A DNA stretch of 64,000 nucleotides from Paracoccus aerius (GTDB lineage: Bacteria; Pseudomonadota; Alphaproteobacteria; Rhodobacterales; Rhodobacteraceae), in assembly GCF_014656455.1 (NCBI RefSeq), contig NZ_BNCL01000002.1, positions 186,001 to 250,000 on the forward strand, in the 5' to 3' direction. The translations under genes and the position numbers were made by a program. This document shows positions 24,492-34,163 of the stretch, one piece after another (position 1 is the stretch's first letter; every line of letters begins with the position of its first letter). Below the pieces are notes generated by a model that saw only the letters and a list, made by a program, of their open reading frames with translations, made no database searches and had not been told where the DNA came from.

Positions 24492-24755
24492 CTATTTTCC
24501 CGACACGAACTTGTTGAAGCGGCTGGTGTCTCCGCCGGCCGTCTTGTCCTGATATAGGAATTCCAGCCCGTTATCGTCGAAGATCCGGAAGAACTCGTCC
24601 CAGTCGATCCGGGTGAGGTTTTCTTCCGGTTCGCCGAAGTCGATGCGCAGGATGCCGCCCTTGCCGCCGGTATCGACCTTGGCGGGATGACCGTCGCGGG
24701 CCTCGGCCCAGGTGCGGATTGTGTCGTGGTCGCGGGTGGTGTGGGACTGGGACAT
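24492..24755 (-). CDS. Conserved small protein of unknown function (87 aa)
   Basis: The product begins MSQSHTTRDHDTIRTWAEAR and contains GILRIDFGEPEENLTRIDWD and FFRIFDDNGLEFLYQDKTAG. I recognise this as a widespread small conserved family of unknown function, sometimes mis-annotated as a branching-enzyme fragment. ATG 24755 is the likely start. An EcfG-type promoter lies 43 bp upstream, so it is probably part of the general stress regulon. Confidence 0.83.
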   Translation of the reverse strand: MSQSHTTRDHDTIRTWAEARDGHPAKVDTGGKGGILRIDFGEPEENLTRIDWDEFFRIFDDNGLEFLYQDKTAGGDTSRFNKFVSGK

Positions 24756-24795
24756 GGCAGGCTCCGTTGGTTTCGGGCGGCAGGGTTGCGGGGTC

Positions 24796-24822
24796 GGAAC
24801 GCCTGCCGGCAGCCTCTGTTCC
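24796..24822. promoter_or_regulatory. Bidirectional EcfG-type promoter element (24796-24822)
   Basis: GGAAC (24796-24800) and GTTCC (24818-24822) are separated by 17 bp, so the same block reads as GGAAC-N17-GTT on both strands. On the minus strand it lies 43 bp from the 87-aa gene start at 24755. On the plus strand it is 97 bp from the PaoA-like start. Confidence 0.5.
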
Positions 24823-24845
24823 GTGGCGGAAAGAGACGGGGCAAT

Positions 24846-24870
24846 GGAACGCCCCGGCGCGCCGGTGGTT
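24846..24870 (+). promoter_or_regulatory. EcfG-type promoter of the PaoABC-like operon
   Basis: GGAAC at 24846-24850, 17-bp spacer, GTT at 24868-24870. It is 46 bp upstream of the iron-sulfur subunit ATG at 24917. It matches the general stress sigma consensus and suggests that the aldehyde oxidoreductase is stress induced. Confidence 0.5.
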
Positions 24871-24916
24871 GAGGGCCTGCCACCAGCCAGCATCAAGGCC
24901 AGCATCAGGGGGATCC

Positions 24917-25441
24917 ATGCAGATCAGACTTCACGTGAACGGCGACGCCCATGACCTGGATCTGGACCCGCGCACCTCGCTTCTGGACGCGCTGCGCCAC
25001 CACCTTGGCCTGACCGGCACCAAGAAGGGCTGCGACCACGGCCAATGCGGCGCCTGCACAGTCCTGATGGACGGGCGCCGGATCAACGCCTGCCTGACCC
25101 TGGCCTGCATGGCCGATGACGTGCAAATCACCACCATCGAGGGCCTTGGCACCCCCGACCGGCTGTCCCCCCTGCAGCAGCAGTTCCTGGACCATGATGG
25201 GTTCCAGTGCGGCTATTGCACACCCGGCCAGATCTGCTCGGCCACCGGGATGCTCGAGGAGATTGCGGCGGGCTGGCCCAGCCACGTGTCCGACAACCTC
25301 GAGGGGCCGTTTGCCCCAAGCCACGCCGAGATCGCCGAACGGATGAGCGGCAACCTGTGCCGCTGCGCCGCCTATACCCATATCGTCGCCGCCATCCAGC
25401 AGGCCGCGATGGCCGGCAGCCAGCGCGAGGACGCGGCATGA
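24917..25441 (+). CDS. paoA: Aldehyde oxidoreductase [2Fe-2S] subunit (PaoA-like)
   Basis: A 174-aa xanthine-oxidase-family iron-sulfur subunit with two [2Fe-2S] motifs: [11 protein letters not shown] plus a downstream Cys ([12 protein letters not shown]), and [12 protein letters not shown] plus CRCAAY. It passes electrons from the molybdenum subunit to FAD. Unlike E. coli PaoA, the N-terminus [20 protein letters not shown] has no Tat signal, so the enzyme is probably cytoplasmic. Overlaps the FAD subunit gene by 4 bp. The start is fixed by the conserved N-terminus; symbol by family analogy. Confidence 0.88.
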   Translation: MQIRLHVNGDAHDLDLDPRTSLLDALRHHLGLTGTKKGCDHGQCGACTVLMDGRRINACLTLACMADDVQITTIEGLGTPDRLSPLQQQFLDHDGFQCGYCTPGQICSATGMLEEIAAGWPSHVSDNLEGPFAPSHAEIAERMSGNLCRCAAYTHIVAAIQQAAMAGSQREDAA

Positions 25442-26406
25442 GGGAATTCACCTATCTTCGCGCCAACTCGGTGGCCGATGTGCCCGCTGGCGCCACGATC
25501 ATCGCGGGCGGCACCAACCTGCTGGACCTGATGAAGCTGGAAGTGATGGCCCCCGACGCCCTGGTGGACATCACCCGCCTGGACCTGAACCGGATCGAGC
25601 CGCACGAGGGCGGCCTGCGCATCGGCGCCCTTGTCCGGAACAGCGACCTTGCCGCCGACCCCGTGGTGCGGCGCGATTACCCGGTCCTGTCCCGCGCCTT
25701 GCTGGCGGGTGCAAGCGGGCAGTTGCGCAATATGGCAACGACCGGCGGCAACCTGATGCAGCGCACCCGTTGCCCTTACTTCTACGACCGCCGCATGGCC
25801 TGCAACAAGCGCGATCCCGGAACAGGCTGCGCGGCGCAAGGCGGCGTGACGCGGCACCATGCGATCCTTGGCGCCTCGGACCGGTGCATCGCCACCTATC
25901 CGGGCGACATGGCGGTGGCGCTGCTGGCGCTTGATGCCGTGGTCCAGATCGACGGCCCCGCGCCCCGCGAGGTGCCGCTGGCCGATTTCCACCTGCTGCC
26001 GGGTGAGACGCCGCATGTCGAAACCGTCCTGAAACCGGGCGAGGTCATCACCGGCGTCACCCTGCCCGCCCCCGTCGGCGGAGAGCAGCGTTACCGCAAG
26101 GTCCGGGATCGGGCGTCCTATGCCTTCGCGCTTGTGTCCATCGCGGCCGTGATCCGCATGGAGCAGGGCCAGATCAGCCACGCGGCCCTGGCCTTCGGCG
26201 GGGTCGCCGCCAAGCCCTGGCGCGACGGGGACGCCGAAGCCGTGCTGCTGGGCCGGGAACCATCGGACGCCTTGTTCGCGCAGGCGGCCGACATCCTGCT
26301 GAAGCCCGCCCGGGCCTTCGGCGATCATGCATTCAAGATACCCCTGCTGCGTCGCACGCTGATGGCGACGCTGCGCGATGCGACGGGGCTGGAGGCCACA
26401 GCATGA
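25438..26406 (+). CDS. paoB: Aldehyde oxidoreductase FAD subunit with 4Fe-4S-type cysteines (PaoB-like)
   Basis: A 322-aa FAD-binding subunit (FAD motif [11 protein letters not shown]). The segment [22 protein letters not shown], in an insert with cysteines also near [10 protein letters not shown], matches the extra [4Fe-4S] cluster region of E. coli PaoB, which distinguishes this subfamily from ordinary xanthine dehydrogenases. Length matches PaoB (about 318 aa). It is co-translated with the neighbouring subunits (ATGA overlap with paoA and paoC). Confidence 0.9.
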   Translation: MREFTYLRANSVADVPAGATIIAGGTNLLDLMKLEVMAPDALVDITRLDLNRIEPHEGGLRIGALVRNSDLAADPVVRRDYPVLSRALLAGASGQLRNMATTGGNLMQRTRCPYFYDRRMACNKRDPGTGCAAQGGVTRHHAILGASDRCIATYPGDMAVALLALDAVVQIDGPAPREVPLADFHLLPGETPHVETVLKPGEVITGVTLPAPVGGEQRYRKVRDRASYAFALVSIAAVIRMEQGQISHAALAFGGVAAKPWRDGDAEAVLLGREPSDALFAQAADILLKPARAFGDHAFKIPLLRRTLMATLRDATGLEATA

Positions 26407-28583
26407 CCCTGACACGTCACCTGCGGGTCGATGGCCCGAACCACGACGACCGGCTGGACCTCATGGCGCAGGGTGTGCTGGGCCAGCCCCTGAACCGCCT
26501 GGAAGGACCGCTGAAGGTCACGGGCCGCGCCACCTATGCCGCCGAGGCGCGGCCCCGGAACATGGCCTATGGCGTGCTGGTCCAGGCGACCGTGCCCGCC
26601 GGCAAGGTGCTGGAGATCGGCGATGCGCCGGGCGCCCTGGCCGTGATCCAGGACAAGCGGATGGTGCGCTATGCCGCACAAGGCATGGACGAGAAGGGGC
26701 CGACCTCGGGTCCGGACCGGATCGAATACATGGGCCAGTCCATCGCCCTTGTGGTGGCGGAAAGCTTCGAGGCCGCGCGCCATGCGGCCCAGAACATCGC
26801 CGTCCGCTACAAGTCCGAAGACGTGCCGGTCCTGCCGGACGCGGTGGCCCCGGAACTGCCGCCGAAAAAGCAGTCTGCGGTGGGCGACGTGGACAAGGCC
26901 ATGCGCGATGCAGCCGTGACGTTGGATCAGGTCTGGCACACGCCCTCGCAGATGTCGGCGGCGATGGAGCCTCATGCCGCGATCGCGGAATGGGACGGGG
27001 ACCAGGTGACGATCCGTGCCGCCCTGCAGATGCTGTCGTCCAACCGCAAGCAGATGGCCGATGCCCTGGGGATCAAGGAAAAGAACCTGCGGCTGCTGGC
27101 CCCCTATGTCGGCGGCGGCTTCGGATCCAAGTTGGGCATCAATGCCGAGGCGGTGGCCGCGGCCATTGCCGCCAAGCAGCTGGGACGGCCGGTCATGGTC
27201 GCCATGACGCGCCAGCAGGTCTTCGACCTGGCGCATCGCCGGTCCGAAACCCGTCAGCGAATCCGGCTTGCCCTTGATGGGGACGGCCGGCTGACCGGGA
27301 TCGGGCATGACGTCCTGGTGTCGAACCTGCCCAGCAGCGAGTTCACCGAACCTGTCGCCCAGGCCACGCCCTTCACCTATCAGGCGGCGCAGCGCCAGGT
27401 GGTCCATGCCGTGGCCCGCATCCATCGCGGATGCGCCGGATCGGTCCGCGCCCCGGGCGAGGCCGTGGGCGTCACGGTCTTCGAATGCGCCATGGATGAA
27501 CTGGCCGAGGCTGCGGGAATCGATCCGGTCGAACTGCGCCTGCGCAACATCCCCGATGTAGAACCCACCACCGAGCGTCCCTTTTCAAGCCACATGCTGG
27601 CCGAGGCCTTGCAGGAAGGCGCCCGCCTGTTCGGCTGGTCCGGCCGCAAATCCGTAGGCCAGCGGGTCGAGGGCGAATGGATGATCGGGATGGGCATGGC
27701 TGCAGCGGTGCGCGTCAACATGCTGATCGAATCGCGTGCCCGCGTCACCCTGTTGCAGGACGGCCATGCCATCGTCGAGACCGACATGACCGATATCGGC
27801 ACCGGCACCTATACCATCCTCGGCCAGCTTGCCGCCGAGATGTTGGGCCTTCCGGCGGAACGGGTCGAGGTCAGGCTGGGCGATACGGACTTCCCGCCTG
27901 CATCGGGTTCGGGCGGATCCTTCGGCGCTGCGTCCAGCGGCAATTCCGTTTATCTGGCCTGCGAAGAAATCCGCAGCCAGATCGCCACCGTCATGGGCTG
28001 CAACGAGGCCGACCTGACCTTGCAGGACGGCGTTGCGCGCGCAGGCAATGTCTCAAGGCCGCTGTCCGAACTGATCACGGGCCAGGTTACCGCCGATGGC
28101 CATCTGCAGCCCGGCAAAACGGAAAAATCCCACCGTCAGGCCACCTGGGGCAGCCATTGGGCCGAGGTTGCCGTGAACCGCTGGACCGGGGAAGTGCGTG
28201 TCCGCCGCATGATGGGTGTCTTTGCCTGCGGACGGGTGCTGAACGAAAAGACCGCCCGGTCGCAATGCCTGGGGGGCATGAGCTTCGGCATCGGCATTGC
28301 CCTGACCGAGGCGATGGAACATGATCCGCGTGACGGTCATGCGGTCAGCCGCGACCTGGCGGAATACCATGTCCCGACCCATGCGGACGTGCCCGCGCTA
28401 GAGGTTCATTTCCTGCCGGAACGCGACGCCTATGTGGGACCGCTGCAGGCGAAGGGATTGGGAGAATTGGGCATCTGCGGGGCCGGCGCCGCTGTCCTCA
28501 ACGCGATCCACAACGCTTGCGGCGTTCGTGTCCGCGATCTTCCGGCGACACCCGACAAGATCATCGCTGGGCTGGGCGGCTGA
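26403..28583 (+). CDS. paoC: Aldehyde oxidoreductase molybdenum-binding subunit (PaoC-like)
   Basis: A 726-aa catalytic subunit of the xanthine oxidase family. It binds the pyranopterin molybdenum cofactor. Visible features include [44 protein letters not shown] and the catalytic Glu in [15 protein letters not shown] near the C-terminus. It probably oxidises aromatic or other aldehydes to acids; the substrate cannot be deduced. The XdhC-like and MocA-like genes downstream supply and load the cofactor. Confidence 0.9.
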   Translation: MTLTRHLRVDGPNHDDRLDLMAQGVLGQPLNRLEGPLKVTGRATYAAEARPRNMAYGVLVQATVPAGKVLEIGDAPGALAVIQDKRMVRYAAQGMDEKGPTSGPDRIEYMGQSIALVVAESFEAARHAAQNIAVRYKSEDVPVLPDAVAPELPPKKQSAVGDVDKAMRDAAVTLDQVWHTPSQMSAAMEPHAAIAEWDGDQVTIRAALQMLSSNRKQMADALGIKEKNLRLLAPYVGGGFGSKLGINAEAVAAAIAAKQLGRPVMVAMTRQQVFDLAHRRSETRQRIRLALDGDGRLTGIGHDVLVSNLPSSEFTEPVAQATPFTYQAAQRQVVHAVARIHRGCAGSVRAPGEAVGVTVFECAMDELAEAAGIDPVELRLRNIPDVEPTTERPFSSHMLAEALQEGARLFGWSGRKSVGQRVEGEWMIGMGMAAAVRVNMLIESRARVTLLQDGHAIVETDMTDIGTGTYTILGQLAAEMLGLPAERVEVRLGDTDFPPASGSGGSFGAASSGNSVYLACEEIRSQIATVMGCNEADLTLQDGVARAGNVSRPLSELITGQVTADGHLQPGKTEKSHRQATWGSHWAEVAVNRWTGEVRVRRMMGVFACGRVLNEKTARSQCLGGMSFGIGIALTEAMEHDPRDGHAVSRDLAEYHVPTHADVPALEVHFLPERDAYVGPLQAKGLGELGICGAGAAVLNAIHNACGVRVRDLPATPDKIIAGLGG

Positions 28584-29506
28584 TGCTGGCAGATCCCGTA
28601 TCCGACTGCCCTGCCCCGGATGACGATGATCCGCTGGCTGCCGCCCTGGCCTGTCCGGATGCCGTTCTGGCCATCATAACTGGCATCACGGGTCCGTCCT
28701 ATCGGCCGTTGGGAGCGATGATGGCCTTTTGCGGCGACCGCCAGGTTGGGTCGCTCAGTTCGGGATGCATCGAAAAGGATCTGGCCTCTCATGCAGCACA
28801 CTGTCTGCAGGAAGGCCCCCGGCAGGTCCGCTATGGAGAAGGCTCGCCATGGTTCGACCTACGCCTGCCCTGCGGCGGAGGATTGGAGATCACCCTGATC
28901 CCTCGCCCCTGCCCCCGCTTGCTTGCGGATGTCCTGACAAGTCGGGCGTCGCGCCTGGACAGTGCCTTGCGCATCACGGCCGCCCAACGGCTGGAACCAT
29001 GCGAACCCGGACCGACAGGACCGGATGGCAAGGGCTTCCGGATTGCCGTCCTGCCTCCGCCCCGCTTCCTGGTCTTCGGCCAGGGTGAGGAAGCGACCGT
29101 CTTCGCGGGTCTTGTTCGCGCGGCGGGCTATCCCCATCTGCTTCTTTCGCCTGATCCCACCACACTGGCGAAAGCAAGGTCGGGCGGGATGGACACGCGC
29201 CAATTGCACTGGCCGGCGCTGCCCACCGACCTTCAGATCGATGGGCGGAGCGCCGTGGTGCTGTTCTTCCACGATCACGACTGGGAACCACCCATCTTGG
29301 CGAAAGCCCTGGATTCGCCGGCATTCTATATCGGTGCGCAGGGATCCCTGCGCGCAAGGGACGTTCGCCTGGCGCGGTTGGGCCAGCTTGGGGTCACGGA
29401 CGGGCTCGATCGCCTGCACGGGCCAATCGGACTGATCCGCTCGGCGCGCGATCCCAAGGTTCTGGCGGTTTCGGTTATGGCCGAGATTCTGGACCAGGTG
29501 CCGTGA
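28583..29506 (+). CDS. XdhC/PaoD-type molybdenum cofactor insertion chaperone
   Basis: A 307-aa XdhC family protein (XdhC_CoxI-like N-terminus GPSYRPLGAMMAFCGDRQVG with SSGCIEK; Rossmann C-domain near FFHDHDWEPPIL). The family binds and sulfurates the molybdenum cofactor before insertion. In the YagTSRQ arrangement it is PaoD. The start overlaps the paoC stop by 1 bp (TGATG). A dedicated copy next to paoABC supports a PaoC-specific role. Confidence 0.88.
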   Translation: MLADPVSDCPAPDDDDPLAAALACPDAVLAIITGITGPSYRPLGAMMAFCGDRQVGSLSSGCIEKDLASHAAHCLQEGPRQVRYGEGSPWFDLRLPCGGGLEITLIPRPCPRLLADVLTSRASRLDSALRITAAQRLEPCEPGPTGPDGKGFRIAVLPPPRFLVFGQGEEATVFAGLVRAAGYPHLLLSPDPTTLAKARSGGMDTRQLHWPALPTDLQIDGRSAVVLFFHDHDWEPPILAKALDSPAFYIGAQGSLRARDVRLARLGQLGVTDGLDRLHGPIGLIRSARDPKVLAVSVMAEILDQVP

Positions 29507-30024
29507 CGACGGCACTTTTGCTGGCCGCAGGGTCATCCCGTCGGTTCGGCCCGACGTGCAAATTGCAGGCGATATACCAAGGAAAGCCGTTGGTCCGGCA
29601 TCCGGCCGACGCGATCCTGCAAGCAGGTCTGCAGGCTGTTGCCGTTGTCGCCGATCCCGCGGTCGAGGCCTTGTTGCCCGAGTTCCGCATCGTCCGCGTT
29701 TATCCGGGCCCGCAGTCCCAGTCCCTTCGCGCCGGCCTGGACATGATCACCGACGACCGCGCCTTGGTGGTGCTGGGCGACATGCCGCATCTGGACGCGG
29801 CTCTGCTGCTTCGCATCGCATCCGCACCTGCGCCGGCGGCGGCCTTTGACGGAAGCCGGATCATGCCCCCTGCCAGCATCCCGGTCACCATGTTCCCCGA
29901 GGTCACTGGCTTGACGGGGGATCGCGGTGCTGCGTCCTTGCTGCAGACCCGGGCCGACCTGTGCAAAATCCGGGTCTCGCGCCATGTCCTGAAGGACGTC
30001 GACCTGCTTTCGGATCTAGAGTGA
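29503..30024 (+). CDS. mocA: MobA/MocA-like molybdenum cofactor nucleotidyltransferase
   Basis: A 173-aa NTP-transferase with the N-terminal nucleotide loop LLLAAGSSRRFGPTCKLQAI and LVVLGDMPHLDAALL. The family adds CMP (MocA) or GMP (MobA) to molybdopterin; placement next to an XdhC-like protein and a xanthine-oxidase-family enzyme favours MocA. GTG 29503 overlaps the upstream stop by 4 bp. It is shorter than average (about 190 aa). Confidence 0.8.
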   Translation: MTTALLLAAGSSRRFGPTCKLQAIYQGKPLVRHPADAILQAGLQAVAVVADPAVEALLPEFRIVRVYPGPQSQSLRAGLDMITDDRALVVLGDMPHLDAALLLRIASAPAPAAAFDGSRIMPPASIPVTMFPEVTGLTGDRGAASLLQTRADLCKIRVSRHVLKDVDLLSDLE

Positions 30025-30042
30025 AATCCAAGCCACGCGGTG

Positions 30043-30933
30043 TTACCTTGCAAGAGCCTGGCAGAGCCTGTCCAACTGCTCGAGGTTCTTATAGGCAATG
30101 CTGATGGTCCCGCCACCGTTCTTGCCGTGGTCGATGGTGACCTGCATCTTGAGCTGTGCAGAAAGATCGGCCTCCAGGGCGCGTGTATCCGCGTCCTTAT
30201 TCCCGTCCCGCACCGCGCGATTTTTTTGGCTATCCTTGGTAGCCTCTGTCTTTCGGCGCACCAAATCTTCGGTTTCCCGCACGGAAAGTCCGCTGTCGAT
30301 CACGCGGCGCGCAAGGGCGGCAGGATTATCGGCAGTAATCAACGCGCGGGCATGGCCTGCCGTCAGCTTCCCGTCCTTCACATAATCCTGGATCTGGTCC
30401 GGCAGCGTCAAAAGGCGCAGCAGGTTGGCGATGTGGCTGCGACTCTTGTTCAGCGCCTCGGCCAGCTTTTCCTGGGTATGGCCGAAACGGTCCATCAGCT
30501 GCCGAAACGACGCGGCCTCTTCGATGGCGTTCAAATCGGCGCGCTGAATGTTTTCGATGATCGCGACTTCCAGAACCTCGGTATCGGAAAGGTCGCGGAT
30601 GATCACGGGCAACTCGTGCAGCTGCGCCATCTGGGCTGCACGCCAGCGTCTCTCACCGGCGACGATCTGGTAGAGGCTGTCGTCCTTGGGATGCTTGCGC
30701 ACGATCAGCGGCTGCAGGACGCCCCGCTGTCGCAGGGAATCTGCCAATTCCTGCAAGGCCGCAGGTTCAAAATGACGACGCGGCTGATCGGGATTTGCAG
30801 TGATCTGTTCGATGGGGACCATCAGGCGTTCACGGATCGGCTTGGCCTCGACAGCACCGTCAAGGTCCAGGTCGGCCATCAGGGCGGACAGCCCGCGTCC
30901 AAGGCCGCGCTTTGCAAGCTTGCTTTCGGACAT
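30043..30933 (-). CDS. parB: ParB, chromosome partitioning protein
   Basis: A 296-aa CTP-dependent DNA clamp that loads at parS. It has the N-terminal ParA-interacting region (KRGLGRGLSALMADLDLDGA), the ParB/Srx box (GERRWRAAQMA; ENIQRADLNAIEEAASFRQL) and a helix-turn-helix region (HTQEKLAEALNKSRSHIANL). It starts 1 bp inside the parA stop. Its binding sites, two perfect 16-bp parS elements, lie 1.3 and 3.2 kb upstream in the same operon. Confidence 0.97.
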   Translation of the reverse strand: MSESKLAKRGLGRGLSALMADLDLDGAVEAKPIRERLMVPIEQITANPDQPRRHFEPAALQELADSLRQRGVLQPLIVRKHPKDDSLYQIVAGERRWRAAQMAQLHELPVIIRDLSDTEVLEVAIIENIQRADLNAIEEAASFRQLMDRFGHTQEKLAEALNKSRSHIANLLRLLTLPDQIQDYVKDGKLTAGHARALITADNPAALARRVIDSGLSVRETEDLVRRKTEATKDSQKNRAVRDGNKDADTRALEADLSAQLKMQVTIDHGKNGGGTISIAYKNLEQLDRLCQALAR

Positions 30934-31715
30934 CAGGCTTCCTCCTTGACCAGTTTCAGACGCGCTGCGAACTCGGCAGCAAATTGGCGATAAGCGCCGC
31001 TTCCCTTTGATGTGGGATCGTAAAGCAGGACCGGTTGTGCAAAGGATGGTGCCTCGGACACCCGCACGTTTCGTGGGATGACGGTGGTGAAAACAAGCTC
31101 TCCAAGCGTCGCCCTTGCGTCAGCCTCGACCTGTTGGGACAGGTTGTTGCGGTAGTCGGACATGGTCAGCAGGACGCCATTGACCCGCAGGTCAGGGTTG
31201 CCACTTTGCCTGACCTTCTTGACGGTCGAGAGCAGCTGGGACAGGCCTTCCAGGGCATAGAATTCAGCCTGGAGAGGGACAAGAACCGCGTCAGCCGCGA
31301 CCATGGCATTGACCGTCAAAAGGCCCAGGGCTGGCGGACAGTCGATCAGGACGATGCTGTCATCCTCACCCTCCTCCAGCTTTCGCCGCAGAAGCCGCGT
31401 CCGCTCTTTCGTCTGAGCAAGGTCAACATCGGCCGACGACAGGTCCGAGGTAGCAGGGACAAGCGACAGGTTGGGAATGTCAGTCTCGACAAGGCATTCC
31501 TTGAGCGACTCGGGTCCGGCAAGCAGATCGTAGACGGTCTTGTGCCGCTGACCGACTTCCACGCCCAACCCCGTCGATGCATTCCCCTGCGGGTCCAGAT
31601 CGATCAGCAGCGTGTTATGGCCGTCAAGGGCAAGTGCCGCACCAAGATTGATGGCGGTCGTCGTCTTGCCAACACCGCCCTTCTGATTGGCGATGGCGAT
31701 GATGCTACGCGCCAT
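30933..31715 (-). CDS. parA: ParA, chromosome partitioning ATPase
   Basis: A 260-aa deviant Walker-type ATPase (NQKGGVGKTTTAINLGAALA) with switch regions LLIDLDPQGNASTGLG and IVLIDCPPALGLLTV. It segregates ParB-parS complexes during replication. It overlaps rsmG by 11 bp and parB by 1 bp. It sits close to the predicted oriC, as is usual in alphaproteobacteria. Confidence 0.97.
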   Translation of the reverse strand: MARSIIAIANQKGGVGKTTTAINLGAALALDGHNTLLIDLDPQGNASTGLGVEVGQRHKTVYDLLAGPESLKECLVETDIPNLSLVPATSDLSSADVDLAQTKERTRLLRRKLEEGEDDSIVLIDCPPALGLLTVNAMVAADAVLVPLQAEFYALEGLSQLLSTVKKVRQSGNPDLRVNGVLLTMSDYRNNLSQQVEADARATLGELVFTTVIPRNVRVSEAPSFAQPVLLYDPTSKGSGAYRQFAAEFAARLKLVKEEA

Positions 31716-32298
31716 GTCGGACCCCGCTTACTTCCAGGATTGCAGCACCCGGCTCAGTCCGGCTCGGATGGGCAACATAGTCAAAATTCCAAGTTTTCCT
31801 TGCCTCCTCGACTTCGGATGTCCACTGGCGTCCCTTCATCAGAAACGCCTTCCCCGAAGCCGTAAGGTGCAACTCCAGATATGACATAAGTCTGGGAAGT
31901 GGGGCAAGAGCACGCGTGCTGATGCAGTCTGCGTTCAACGCTGGCACGGCCTCGATCCGCTTGTTGAGGACCTTGACCCGGTTCAGACCCGTTTCCCGGA
32001 TCACTGTCCGCAGAAATGCTGCTTTGCGTTGGTCACTCTCGACCAGGATGAATGAGATGGGACGTTCGGCATGGGCAATGGCGACGACAATGCCTGGCAA
32101 TCCGCCGCCACTTCCAATGTCTGCCCAGGATCCTTGTTCAGGACCTTGTAATCTTGCAACCTGGAGGCAGTCTTCGATGTGCCGTTGTCCTATATTCGCG
32201 ACAGTCGACGGCGCAACGAGATTGATTTTCGGGTTCCACAACTTGATCAGGCTTTGGTAGATGCCGAGGCGTTCTGTTGTTTCACGTGAAACAATCAT
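31705..32298 (-). CDS. rsmG: RsmG, 16S rRNA 7-methylguanosine methyltransferase
   Basis: A 197-aa SAM-dependent methyltransferase (GidB) with the SAM motif [18 protein letters not shown], which modifies G527 of 16S rRNA. A parS site (32278-32293) overlaps its first codons, reading as VSRETT in the protein. The ATG at 32298 overlaps the mnmG stop by 4 bp. Confidence 0.96.
   Translation of the reverse strand: MIVSRETTERLGIYQSLIKLWNPKINLVAPSTVANIGQRHIEDCLQVARLQGPEQGSWADIGSGGGLPGIVVAIAHAERPISFILVESDQRKAAFLRTVIRETGLNRVKVLNKRIEAVPALNADCISTRALAPLPRLMSYLELHLTASGKAFLMKGRQWTSEVEEARKTWNFDYVAHPSRTEPGAAILEVSGVRHGA
32278..32293. promoter_or_regulatory. parS centromere site 1
   Basis: TGTTTCACGTGAAACA, a perfect 16-bp palindrome and the canonical ParB loading site; the dyad extends to 18 bp (32277-32294). 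It is inside the 5' end of rsmG, which is a known arrangement in alphaproteobacteria. Confidence 0.95.
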
Positions 32299-34163
32299 GC
32301 TCGGCGTTTGCCTTTGGACCGCGTTGCCGCGAGAATCAGTGTCAGTGCTGCAGGGGTCATTCCTTCAATCCGTGCGGCCGCAGCCAGGGTTTCAGGCCGA
32401 AGCTGAACGAGCTTACTTCGCAACTCTGACGACAGGCCCACCAGCGAGCCATAGTCAAACTCGGACGGTAGGCTGACAACTTCATCGTTCCGAAGCGCTT
32501 CCGCGTCCCGAGCCTGACGGTCCGCATACTGATGATACAGCGCGTCATTTCGGATCTGCTGCAACGTCGTCGTGTCAATGTCCGACAACCCTGGATACAG
32601 ATCGACCAGTTGGTCTTGGTCGACCTCTGTTTGCGACAGCAACTGAAAGATTGACCTGCTTTGTCCATCCAGACGGACGGTAATGCCTGCCTTGGCTAAG
32701 GCAGTCGGCGTGAAAGTTGCAGCCTCGAGTTTTTGCCGCGCCGCCTCGTATTGTTCTTGCCTGTTGAGGAAGGCCACTCTCCTCTCCTCTCCAATACAAC
32801 CAAGCTCAAGGCCCGTCGGCGTCAGTCGCTGATCGGCGTTATCGGCACGAAGAGTCAGGCGAAATTCGGCGCGAGAGGTGAACATCCTGTATGGTTCTGT
32901 CACGCCCCTTGTTGTCAGATCATCAATCATCACGCCGATGTAGCTGTTCGTCCGGCTGAAGACGACAGGCTCCCGATCGGCAGCGGCCGATGCCGCGTTC
33001 AAACCAGCAACCAAGCCTTGCGCTGCAGCTTCTTCGTAACCTGTCGTCCCGTTGATCTGGCCCGCGAGATACAACCCCTCGACCGCCTTCAATCTTAGGG
33101 CGGAGGTGAGTGCACGGGGGTCTACATAGTCGTATTCAACAGCATAGCCTGGCTGAAGAATATCGGCAGCTTCCAGACCCAAGATAGACCGCACATATTC
33201 AACCTGAACATCCGCAGGCAGCGATGTGGAGATACCGTTGGGGTAAACTGTATGGCTAGTCAAACCTTCCGGCTCTAGGAAGATTTGGTGCGAGTCCTTG
33301 TCAGCGAAACGGACGATCTTGTCTTCAATTGATGGACAATATCGTGGCCCCTTCCCCGAAATATGCCCGCCATACATCGCGGACCGCGACAAGTTCCGGG
33401 CGATGATTTCATGGGTGGTCGAGTTCGTGTGGGTGATGCCGCACGAAATCTGGGGGGCCAACGGCAGCCGGCTCAGATACGAGAACATCACCGGTTCCTG
33501 ATCACCAGGCTGATGTTCAAGAACATCCCAGTTGATCGTTCGCCCATCTAGACGCGGCGGTGTGCCTGTCTTCAGTCGACCGAGCGGCAGCGCATACCTC
33601 AGCAGAGAATCCGCCAGCCGGTTTGAAGCCTGGTCCCCCCACCGACCCGCCGGACGGCTGACATCTCCGATATGGATCACGCCGTTCAAGAAGGTTCCGG
33701 TGGTCAGGACGACCGCCCGAGCGGGCAGAACCGTCCCATCGGCAAGCTCTATGCCGCAGACCCTGTTGTCATCCCCAACAAGGGAGGCAACTTCCGCAAA
33801 AAGCAGTTCAAGGTTTGGCTGGGTGGAAACAGCTTCAAAGGCAGCCGCACGATATAGATCGCGGTCCATTTGTGCGCGGGGACCTTGGACCGCCGCACCC
33901 TTCTTGCGGTTCAAGAGGCGGAACTGGATCCCGGCCTGGTCAGCAAGGCGGCCCATCAGCCCGTCCAAGGCGTCGACCTCTCGGACGAGATGGCCTTTTC
34001 CCAATCCGCCGATAGCGGGATTGCAAGACAGTGTCCCGATATCTTCCCGCCGCATCGTGACAAGCAGCGTTTTTGCCCCCATCCGAGCCGAGGCAGAGGC
34101 TGCTTCCAGACCCGCGTGACCGGCACCAATAACAATGACATCATGCTGTTTCACGTGAAACAC
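32295..34163 (-). CDS. mnmG: MnmG (GidA), tRNA uridine 5-carboxymethylaminomethyl modification enzyme
   Basis: A 622-aa FAD enzyme that, with MnmE, modifies U34 of tRNAs. It shows the FAD loop [20 protein letters not shown], followed by [20 protein letters not shown] and [13 protein letters not shown]. Translation starts at GTG 34163, directly after the mnmE stop, and the start overlaps a parS site (first residues MFHVKQ). Length is normal. Confidence 0.97.
   Translation of the reverse strand: MFHVKQHDVIVIGAGHAGLEAASASARMGAKTLLVTMRREDIGTLSCNPAIGGLGKGHLVREVDALDGLMGRLADQAGIQFRLLNRKKGAAVQGPRAQMDRDLYRAAAFEAVSTQPNLELLFAEVASLVGDDNRVCGIELADGTVLPARAVVLTTGTFLNGVIHIGDVSRPAGRWGDQASNRLADSLLRYALPLGRLKTGTPPRLDGRTINWDVLEHQPGDQEPVMFSYLSRLPLAPQISCGITHTNSTTHEIIARNLSRSAMYGGHISGKGPRYCPSIEDKIVRFADKDSHQIFLEPEGLTSHTVYPNGISTSLPADVQVEYVRSILGLEAADILQPGYAVEYDYVDPRALTSALRLKAVEGLYLAGQINGTTGYEEAAAQGLVAGLNAASAAADREPVVFSRTNSYIGVMIDDLTTRGVTEPYRMFTSRAEFRLTLRADNADQRLTPTGLELGCIGEERRVAFLNRQEQYEAARQKLEAATFTPTALAKAGITVRLDGQSRSIFQLLSQTEVDQDQLVDLYPGLSDIDTTTLQQIRNDALYHQYADRQARDAEALRNDEVVSLPSEFDYGSLVGLSSELRSKLVQLRPETLAAAARIEGMTPAALTLILAATRSKGKRRA
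34147..34162. promoter_or_regulatory. parS centromere site 2
   Basis: TGTTTCACGTGAAACA, a second perfect copy of parS, 1869 bp from the first. It overlaps the start of mnmG. Two sites within 5.5 kb of oriC match the expected parS clustering around alphaproteobacterial origins. Confidence 0.95.

Noticed and set aside
24933-24945. parS-like core TTCACGTGAA in the PaoA-like gene
   Set aside because: Only 10 of the 16 bases of parS match, and it is inside a coding region far from the par operon.
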